From Betaproteobacteria bacterium (GTDB taxonomy: Bacteria > Pseudomonadota > Gammaproteobacteria > Burkholderiales > Casimicrobiaceae): a stretch of DNA of 17,149 nucleotides. The position numbers were made by a program, and so were the translations under genes. Where the stretch lies: contig JADKEV010000051.1 in NCBI GenBank assembly GCA_016717855.1, positions 1 to 17,149 of the forward strand, given 5' to 3'. Numbering within the stretch: position 1 is the first letter of the stretch; the number at the start of each line of letters is the position of its first letter. Below the pieces are notes generated by a model. That model worked only from the letters and a program-made list of their open reading frames with translations, did no database searches and was not told the DNA's origin. Positions 8,256 through 14,291 of this stretch are shown piece after piece.

Positions 8256-9241
8256 GCGAAGCGGCGCTTATCGAGGTCGAGAACCTGCGCACGTCGTTCG
8301 CGGTCGGCAGCCAGCGGGTGGAAGCGGTGCGCGGGGTGAGCTTCTCCATCGCGGCGGGCGAAGTGTTCGGGCTGATCGGAGAGTCCGGCTCGGGCAAGAC
8401 CGTGACGGGACTGTCGCTGCTGCGGCTGTTGCCGCCGCACGCCGCGGTCGCGGCCGACGCGATGCGCTTTCGCGGCGAGGAACTGGGGCGGCTGTCGGAC
8501 GCGGAGTTCCGCGCCCTCCAGGGCGTGCAGCTGGCGATGATCTTCCAGGATCCGGTCGGCTCCTTCAACCCGGCCAAGACGGTCGCCTGGCATTTGCAGC
8601 ACGCGATCGCACGCCGCCGCGCGTGCTCGGGCTCAGCGTCTGGATCAGGCGGTGGCGACTGGGCGGAAGAGGCTGCGCAGGACCTCCGCAACGTCGGCAT
8701 CCGGGCGCCCGAACGCGTGCTCGCCTCCTATCCGCACCAGCTGAGCGGCGGCATGCTGCAGCGCGCGCTGATCGCGATGGTGATCGCGCTGCGCCCGGCG
8801 CTGATCATCGCCGACGAGCCGACGACCAACCTGGACAACCTGGTCGAGCGGCAGATCCTCGAGCTGATCCGGGCGCAGCAGAAGAAGCTCGGCGCCTCGG
8901 TGCTGTACGTGACTCACGACCTGGGCGTCGCCGGCGAGATCTGCGACCGCATCGCGGTGATGTATGCGGGTGAGATCGTCGAGATGGGGCCGGCCCGCGA
9001 CGTGCTGGAGCGGCCGCGCCATCCGTATGCGCAGGGGTTGCTGCAAACCTCCGCCTCGCTCGAGCGGCGCGACGAGTACCTGTACGAACTGCAGGGCGAA
9101 CCCGGCGGGCGTGGCGACGCGACGGGGTGCGCCTTCGCCGCGCGCTGTCCGCAGGCGATGGCGCAATGCCGGACCACGCAGCCCCGGCTGGTCGAAGTCG
9201 GCGCCGGCCACGTCTCGAGGTGCCTGCTCCATGAACAGTGA
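8252..9241 (+). CDS. ABC transporter ATP-binding protein, DppD type
   Basis: A 329-residue ATPase that powers the importer from the cytoplasmic face. The start GTG 8252 overlaps the permease stop (GTGA). Walker A GESGSGKT is at 43-50, the Q-loop is in MIFQDPVGSFNP, the signature LSGGM is at 164-168, Walker B is LIIADE (Asp188, Glu189), and the switch His222 is in VTHDLG. The D-loop reads TNLDN where this branch usually has TALDV, a mild difference. The C-terminal oligopeptide-transporter domain follows RHPYAQGLLQ and carries four cysteines, 293, 299, 306 and 324, spaced C-x5-C-x6-C-x17-C. That pattern is common in this branch and has been linked to an iron-sulfur cluster in some dipeptide importers. 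It overlaps the second ATPase gene by 11 bases. No mutated key residue was found. Confidence 0.94.
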   Translation: MSEAALIEVENLRTSFAVGSQRVEAVRGVSFSIAAGEVFGLIGESGSGKTVTGLSLLRLLPPHAAVAADAMRFRGEELGRLSDAEFRALQGVQLAMIFQDPVGSFNPAKTVAWHLQHAIARRRACSGSASGSGGGDWAEEAAQDLRNVGIRAPERVLASYPHQLSGGMLQRALIAMVIALRPALIIADEPTTNLDNLVERQILELIRAQQKKLGASVLYVTHDLGVAGEICDRIAVMYAGEIVEMGPARDVLERPRHPYAQGLLQTSASLERRDEYLYELQGEPGGRGDATGCAFAARCPQAMAQCRTTQPRLVEVGAGHVSRCLLHEQ

Positions 9242-10251
9242 ACCGCGCACCAGCGCGGCCGCCGGCGCCACGATGCAGGTGCGCGAGCTCGTGCTCGATT
9301 TCGGCGCCCCGCAGCGGTTCCGGAAGGCGCGCCCGCTGCGCGCGCTCGACCAAGTCAGCCTCGACATCGCCCCGGGCGAGATTCTCGGCCTGGTGGGCGA
9401 GTCCGGCAGCGGCAAGACCACGCTGGGGAAGACCATCCTCGGCGCCTTCAAGCCGACCGCAGGGCGGATTCTTTTTGAGGGACAGGACCTGGCCGCGCTG
9501 CCGGCCGGCCGCTGGGGCTTGTTGCGCCGCGACCTGCAGATGATCTTCCAGGATCCGCTGTCCTCGTTCAATCCGCGCTTCACCATCGAGAGCTCGCTCT
9601 CCCTGCCGCTGCGGCTCCATGGCATCTGCCCGAACGCGCGCATCCCCGGCGAAGTGGCCGCATTGCTCAAGCGCGTCGGTCTCGGCCCGGAGCACGCCGG
9701 CCGCTATCCGCACGAGCTCTCGGGTGGCCAGCTCCAGCGGGTGGCCGTCGCGCGCGCCATCAGCGTGCAACCGCGCATCATCGTCGCCGACGAACCGGTC
9801 TCCAAGCTCGACGTCTCGGTGCGTGCGCAAGTCCTGAACCTGCTCAAGCGGATGAACCGCGAGACGGGCGTGAGCCTCGTGTTCATCACCCACGACCTGG
9901 GCGTCGCGCGCTTCCTGTGCGACCGGATCGCGGTGATGTACTTCGGCCGCATCGTCGAGATCGGGACGACCGACCAGGTCTTCGATAATCCCCGGCATCC
10001 GTACACGCTGAGCCTGCTGCGCGCCCGGAGCGCCGCGCCCCGGCGCGGTGATCACCGACGCCGACGAAGTCCCGCTGGCGATTGCCGATCCCGCGCACGC
10101 CTGCAATTACGCGCCCCGCTGCGCGCGGCGCATCGATGCCTGCATCCAGGGGCGGCCGGCGCTCGCGGCGCAGGCCGATGGCCACGCGAGCGCGTGTTTC
10201 GTGCCGGTCGACGTGCACGCGGTGGAGCGCACCGAAGGCAGCCGGCCCTGA
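9231..10251 (+). CDS. ABC transporter ATP-binding protein, DppF type, frameshifted near C-terminus
   Basis: This is the second ATPase of the importer. ATG 9231 overlaps the previous gene by 11 bases. The nucleotide-binding domain is complete: Walker A GESGSGKT at 56-63, signature LSGGQ at 163-167, Walker B with Asp187 and Glu188, and switch His221. After NPRHPYTLSLL the frame no longer encodes a family-like end. It runs on as arginine/alanine-rich junk to 10577, through the next gene. One frame over, 10048-10251 encodes the expected tail, with VITDADEVPLAIADP and cysteines spaced C-x5-C-x6-C-x17-C, the same pattern as in the first ATPase. Removing one base between about 10023 and 10047 restores a normal 339-residue protein. 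The cause is either a sequencing or assembly error or a real mutation. ATP hydrolysis motifs are unaffected either way. Confidence 0.86.
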
Positions 10252-10317
10252 TTCCTTTTGAACGACCACCCACCCTCATGCGTCGCACGTGGGGGCAACT
10301 GGCACCAAGGAGAGACC

Positions 10318-11043
10318 ATGCGCTTGACCGATTTCGACGTACTCACCTTCGACATGATAGGCACCCTGATCGACTTCGAGCGGGGCCTGCTCGATTTCAT
10401 GCGCCCGCGGCTGCTGCGCGTGAAACACGATATCGACGATACCGACATCCTGGAAACCTATGCGCGGTCGCAGGGAGAGGTACGGGCGCGCGCGCCCATG
10501 CTCAACTTCAGTGGCCGGCTGCCACAGATCTGGGAAGGTGTCGCGGCGCATTACGGCGTCGCTGTCGATCCTGCTGACGCCGCAGCGATCGTCCGCTCGG
10601 CGCGGCAATGGCCCGCGTTTCCCGACTCCGCCGCGGCGCTCGCCGAGCTCAAGCGGCACTTTCGTTTCCTGGTCGTGGTCACCAACGGCGATCGCGTCTC
10701 GGCCCGCGTGATGGCGAACAACCTGGGCTCGCCGTTTTCCGAGATCATCACCGAAGAGGACATGGGTGTGGCCAAACCGGACCCGCGCGCCTTCGAATAC
10801 TTCATCGCGCACCTGGAGCGGCTCGGGGTGAAGAAGGAGCGCATCCTGCACGTTGCGCAGAGCCAGTATCACGACATCGGGACCGCGCGCGACGTGGGGC
10901 TTGCGACCGCCTGGATCTACCGCCGCCACGGCCAGCCGGGCTACGGCGGCACGCAGGCGCCGCCGCGTTTCACCGCGCCGGACTTCCTGGCCGTGAGTCT
11001 CGAGGACCTGGTGCGCCAGTACCAGCTCGACCTCGGGGCCTGA
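10318..11043 (+). CDS. HAD-superfamily hydrolase, haloacid dehalogenase-like (second paralog)
   Basis: A 241-residue protein starting at ATG 10318 with a strong AAGGAGAG at 10307-10314; upstream in-frame sequence back to 10258 is non-coding leader. It is clearly homologous to the HAD protein at 4025-4747: same length, same opening (MxLTDF, LTFD, GTLID), a shared WPAFPDSAAALA segment, and matching ends of motif IV. Catalytic positions are Asp12 (FDMIGTLID), Thr122 and Asn123 (VVTNGDR), Lys153 (AKPDP) and Asp186 (QSQYHD). Position 14 is Ile instead of the Tyr of the paralog and of known dehalogenases, and motif IV again lacks the SSN of haloacid dehalogenases. It may therefore act on a different substrate, or on a phosphate or phosphonate bond. 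It ends 3 bases before the next gene. Confidence 0.88.
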   Translation: MRLTDFDVLTFDMIGTLIDFERGLLDFMRPRLLRVKHDIDDTDILETYARSQGEVRARAPMLNFSGRLPQIWEGVAAHYGVAVDPADAAAIVRSARQWPAFPDSAAALAELKRHFRFLVVVTNGDRVSARVMANNLGSPFSEIITEEDMGVAKPDPRAFEYFIAHLERLGVKKERILHVAQSQYHDIGTARDVGLATAWIYRRHGQPGYGGTQAPPRFTAPDFLAVSLEDLVRQYQLDLGA

Positions 11044-11046
11044 ACG

Positions 11047-11886
11047 ATGCCGGACGACCCTGCAGGCGCCCCTGCGATGACCCGCCTCGGCATCATCGGC
11101 ACCGGCAGGCTGGGCGCCACGCTGCTGCGCGCCGCGGCGATTCATGCGCCGGCGATCGGGCTGGCGGCGGCTAGCCGCGATCCGGCGCGGGTCGCGGCTT
11201 TGCAGCGCGAGATCCCGCGGCTCGCCGCCGCCTCGCCGGAAGACCTGGCGCGCGCGTGCGACCTGGTCGTGCTCTGCGTTCCGAATGACGCCTGCCTGCC
11301 GCTGGCCGAGCGCATCGCCGGGCATCTCGGACCGGGCGCGATCGTGATCAGCGTCTCCAACACGGTGCCCCTTGCGGCAATTGCCGAGCGCGTGCGCGTG
11401 CCGGTGGTGAAAGTGATCCCGACCCTGGCCCACGTGGTCGGGCGCGGGGTCGCGCTGCTCGTCGCCGGTCCGGGCGCGGGACCCGCGCACGTGGAGGCTG
11501 TGCGCGGCGTGTTCGCCCACTTCAGCCTGCCGCTGTTGATCGATGAACGCGACGCGCGCGTGGCGTCCAACGTAGGCGGCTCGGCGCTCGCCCTGTTCGC
11601 GGCACTCTGCGACATGTTCGTCGCGGCCAATGCGGCGCGCGCACAGACGCTCGAGCGCGCAACGCTCGACGCGATGATGGCCGAGACCGCCGCGGCCGTC
11701 GCCGCGCTCGCGCAGGCGGGACATGGGTGGAACGACATCGTCGGCGCGACGGCGACCCCCGGGGGCATGACGCACGCGGCACTCGAGATACTGGCCAGTG
11801 GCTTTCCCCGGATCGCCGAAGACATGGTCGAGGCGACGTTCGCGACGCAGGCGGCGCTGGCAAAGCGCGCGGGGGGCGCGCCGTGA
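11047..11886 (+). CDS. NAD(P)-binding oxidoreductase, ProC (pyrroline-5-carboxylate reductase)-like
   Basis: A 279-residue protein with an N-terminal Rossmann domain (MTRLGIIGTGRLGATLL; GTGRLG at 18-23) and a helical C-terminal dimerisation domain. The segment VVKVIPTLAHVVGRGVALL corresponds to the ProC stretch VxRxMPNTPxxxGxG. ATPGGMTHAALEIL corresponds to the ProC signature SPGGTTxxGL. True ProC proteins reduce 1-pyrroline-5-carboxylate to proline; this one departs from the consensus in both motifs, so it is better called ProC-like. ATG 11047 is three bases after the HAD stop; ATG 11077, ten codons in, directly precedes the conserved TRLGIIGTG and is a good alternative. A reductase for a cyclic imine or an N-substituted amino acid would fit the neighbouring demethylase-type enzyme, but this is inference. 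The 125 bases after it (11887-12011) show no convincing terminator. Confidence 0.82.
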   Translation: MPDDPAGAPAMTRLGIIGTGRLGATLLRAAAIHAPAIGLAAASRDPARVAALQREIPRLAAASPEDLARACDLVVLCVPNDACLPLAERIAGHLGPGAIVISVSNTVPLAAIAERVRVPVVKVIPTLAHVVGRGVALLVAGPGAGPAHVEAVRGVFAHFSLPLLIDERDARVASNVGGSALALFAALCDMFVAANAARAQTLERATLDAMMAETAAAVAALAQAGHGWNDIVGATATPGGMTHAALEILASGFPRIAEDMVEATFATQAALAKRAGGAP

Positions 11887-12011
11887 AGCCATTGAGGCTC
11901 GCACAAATGAGCGAGCAGTACGCCGTCGTCCCCGCGACCGCCATTCCCTGATCAGCCCGACCGGCAGCGCGTGACACCTGATCCCCGCTGCCCCACCACA
12001 GGAGTAGAGAC

Positions 12012-14078
12012 ATGTCCACGTCCGCAGCACCGATGACCCTTTCCCCCGCGGCAGCGCGCGATCCGCTGCTGCAGCCGCTCCGGATCAAGTCGCTGGTACT
12101 CAAGAACCGGGTGATGAGCACTAGCCACGCCAGCGGGCTGGAAGTGGGCGGCCTGCCGACGGAGCCCTACCAGATCTATCACGAAGAGAAAGCCAGGGGT
12201 GGCATCGCGCTGACGATGTTCGGCGGGTCGTCCAACGTGGACTTGGATTCGCCCAACATCTTCCGGCAGTTGAATGTGGGCACTGATGCCATCATTCCCC
12301 ACCTGCAGCAATTCTCCGAACGCATCCACGCCCATGGCGCCGCGCTGATGGTGCAGATCACCCACCTGGGCCGGCGCGGCGAGCCGTACGCGACGAACTG
12401 GCTGCCGACCATCGCTCCCTCGGCGATACGCGAGACGCTGCACCGCAGCTTTCCGAAGGAGATGGACGAGCACGACATAGTCCGCGTGGCGAGAGCCTAC
12501 GGCGCGGCGGCCCGCCGCTGCCGCGACGGCGGGCTCGACGGCATCGAAGTGCTCGCCCGCGGGCACCTGATCGGCCAGTTCCTCTCCCCCACCACCAACC
12601 GGCGCACCGACGGCTTCGGCGGCTCGCGCGAGAATCGGTGCCGCTTTGCCTTGATGGTGCTCGAGGAGATCCGTCGCCAGGCTGGCGACGCGTTCATCGC
12701 CGGCATGCGCTATGTGGTCGACGAGGGAAACCCGGAGGGGCTTTCGCTGGAGGAAGGCATCGAGATCGCGCAGCTGTTCGAGCGCTCCGGCATGCTCGAC
12801 TTCTTCAATGCCATCTATGGCGGGATGGACACCGAGCGCGCGCTGGCGGTCGACAACATGCCCGGCATGGCCTCCCCGATCGCGCCATGGCTGGCGCGCG
12901 TCGGCGAATTCAAGCGCGCGATGCGCCTGCCGGTGTTCCACGCCGCGCGCATTTCCGACATCGCCACCGCCCGCTACGCCATCCGCGAGGGGCTGCTCGA
13001 CATGGTGGCGATGACCCGCGCCCACATCGCCGACCCGCACATCGTGAAGAAGATCGAGGCGGGCCAGGAAGACCGGATCCGGCCGTGCGTGGGCGCCACG
13101 CACTGCCAGTCGCAGTATCGCCCGCACTGTCTGCACAATCCATCGAGCGGCAGGGAAACCACGCTGCCGCACGTGATCGCGCGCGCCGAAGGGACGGGCC
13201 GCAAGGTCGTGGTGGTCGGCGGCGGACCCGCGGGCCTGGAAGCGGCGCGGGTGTGCGCCGAGCGCGGCCACAAGGTGGTGCTATTCGAGGCGGCGGACCG
13301 TCTGGGCGGGCAATTGCTGCTTGGGGCGCGGGCAAGCTGGCGCAAGGATCTCCTGGGCATCGTCGACTGGCGCGCCGCGGAACTTGCGCGGCTCGGCGTC
13401 GAGGTGCGCTTGAACGCCTATGCCGAGGCCGCCGACGTGCACGCCGAGGCGCCCGACATCGTGATCATCGCCACCGGCGGCGTGCCGGATATCGAGTGGA
13501 TCGCCGGCGCCGAACACTGCACCAGTGTGTGGGACGCCATCGGCGGTTCGGTCGCGCTAGGGCCCGAGGTGCTCGTCTACGATGGCACCGGCCGCCATCC
13601 CGCCCCGCAGGCGGCGGAGCTGGCGGTGAAGGAGGGCCGTAGGGTGTCGCTGGTCTCCATCGACGCCCAGGTCGCCCAGGAACTCACGTACGCCGAGCGC
13701 GTGATCTGGAAAAAGCGGATGTACGAACTCGCCGTGCCGATGACCTTCGATCACCAGATCGTCAAGGTCGGGAAGAAGGACAACCGGATCGTCGCCACCT
13801 TCAGGAACCTCGCCACCGAGGCGCTGATCGAGCGCACCACGGACCAGATCATCGTCGAGCACGGGACCCGGCCGGCCGATGAGCTGTATCGGGAACTGCG
13901 GGGCGCGTCGGCGAACGACGGCGTCACCGATCTACCGGCGCTGCTCGAGCGCGCGCCGCAGCCGCGCAGCTTCAGGCCGGAGGCGCGGTTTGAACTGCAC
14001 CGGGTCGGCGATGCGGTGGCGAGCCGCAACGTGCATTCTGCCGTGCTCGACTCGCTGCGGCTGTGCTTGGCGTTCTAG
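12012..14078 (+). CDS. FMN/Fe-S/FAD oxidoreductase, trimethylamine dehydrogenase / N-demethylase type
   Basis: A 688-residue enzyme with three parts. Residues about 17-345 form an old-yellow-enzyme FMN barrel, with QITHLGRRG at 115-123, RGHLIGQFLSP ending at 192, and GGSRENR at 203-209. A short cysteine region follows at 359-373. Residues 396-688 form a FAD/NAD(P)-type domain with GGGPAG at 403-408. ATG 12012 has GGAG at 12001-12004. In 2,4-dienoyl-CoA reductase and trimethylamine dehydrogenase four cysteines hold a 4Fe-4S cluster. Here only Cys359, Cys365 and Cys373 are present, and the position of the second canonical cysteine is Ala362 (CVGATHC). From memory, CVGA, GHLI-QF and an HN-x-x-SGRE end resemble the dimethylglycine, stachydrine and N-methylproline demethylase branch, so oxidative N-demethylation is the best guess. 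Dienoyl-CoA reduction is less likely. It is the last gene of the + strand cluster. Confidence 0.88.
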   Translation: MSTSAAPMTLSPAAARDPLLQPLRIKSLVLKNRVMSTSHASGLEVGGLPTEPYQIYHEEKARGGIALTMFGGSSNVDLDSPNIFRQLNVGTDAIIPHLQQFSERIHAHGAALMVQITHLGRRGEPYATNWLPTIAPSAIRETLHRSFPKEMDEHDIVRVARAYGAAARRCRDGGLDGIEVLARGHLIGQFLSPTTNRRTDGFGGSRENRCRFALMVLEEIRRQAGDAFIAGMRYVVDEGNPEGLSLEEGIEIAQLFERSGMLDFFNAIYGGMDTERALAVDNMPGMASPIAPWLARVGEFKRAMRLPVFHAARISDIATARYAIREGLLDMVAMTRAHIADPHIVKKIEAGQEDRIRPCVGATHCQSQYRPHCLHNPSSGRETTLPHVIARAEGTGRKVVVVGGGPAGLEAARVCAERGHKVVLFEAADRLGGQLLLGARASWRKDLLGIVDWRAAELARLGVEVRLNAYAEAADVHAEAPDIVIIATGGVPDIEWIAGAEHCTSVWDAIGGSVALGPEVLVYDGTGRHPAPQAAELAVKEGRRVSLVSIDAQVAQELTYAERVIWKKRMYELAVPMTFDHQIVKVGKKDNRIVATFRNLATEALIERTTDQIIVEHGTRPADELYRELRGASANDGVTDLPALLERAPQPRSFRPEARFELHRVGDAVASRNVHSAVLDSLRLCLAF

Positions 14079-14091
14079 GGAGGCGTATTCC

Positions 14092-14232
14092 GTAGGATGG
14101 GTGGAGCGGAGCGATACCCATCTTGTTGGTGTGCCGAAGGCCGTTCCAACGCGTTTACTCTGGATCGCTGCAATTGGTCCGTGGCGCTCTTCGATTGCGA
14201 TGATGGGTATCGCTTCGCTCCACCCATCCTAC
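14092..14232. repeat. Palindromic interspersed repeat, 31-bp arms ('WVERSDTH' type)
   Basis: The left arm 14092-14122 and the right arm 14202-14232 are inverted copies matching at 30 of 31 positions, separated by 79 bases. Each arm contains a smaller hairpin: GATGGGT at 14096-14102 pairs with ACCCATC at 14116-14122. When translated, the left arm gives VGWVERSDTHLVGV, a well-known false-peptide signature of a common intergenic repeat in proteobacteria. It sits between the converging flavoenzyme and glpD genes, where a strong hairpin could also act as a two-way transcription terminator. The inverted repeat is seen directly; the family link is recalled and the terminator role is inferred. Confidence 0.85.
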
Positions 14233-14239
14233 GACATGC

Positions 14240-14270
14240 GATGGGTGTCGCTGCGCTCGACTCAGCCTGC
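14240..14270. repeat. Degenerate third copy of the palindrome arm
   Basis: GATGGGTGTCGCTGCGCTCG begins a decayed direct copy of the right arm (14202-14232), just 7 bases after it. The first 20 bases are nearly the same; the remainder has several changes. It extends the repeat region to within about 20 bases of the glpD stop codon. Confidence 0.6.
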
Positions 14271-14291
14271 GGGATGGTCTCGTGGCGCTGG

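Noticed and set aside
10020..10050. Programmed frameshift in the second ATPase
   Set aside because: No slippery heptamer of the usual kind with a following stop or structure could be pointed to, and such ATPases are not known to need recoding; a sequencing error or simple mutation is more likely.
8964..10577. Uninterrupted 537-codon + strand reading covering the second ATPase and beyond
   Set aside because: Only 9231 to about 10033 is ATPase sequence. The first part is the shadow of the preceding ATPase gene, and the part after 10047 is Arg/Ala-rich and runs through the true tail frame and the next HAD gene.
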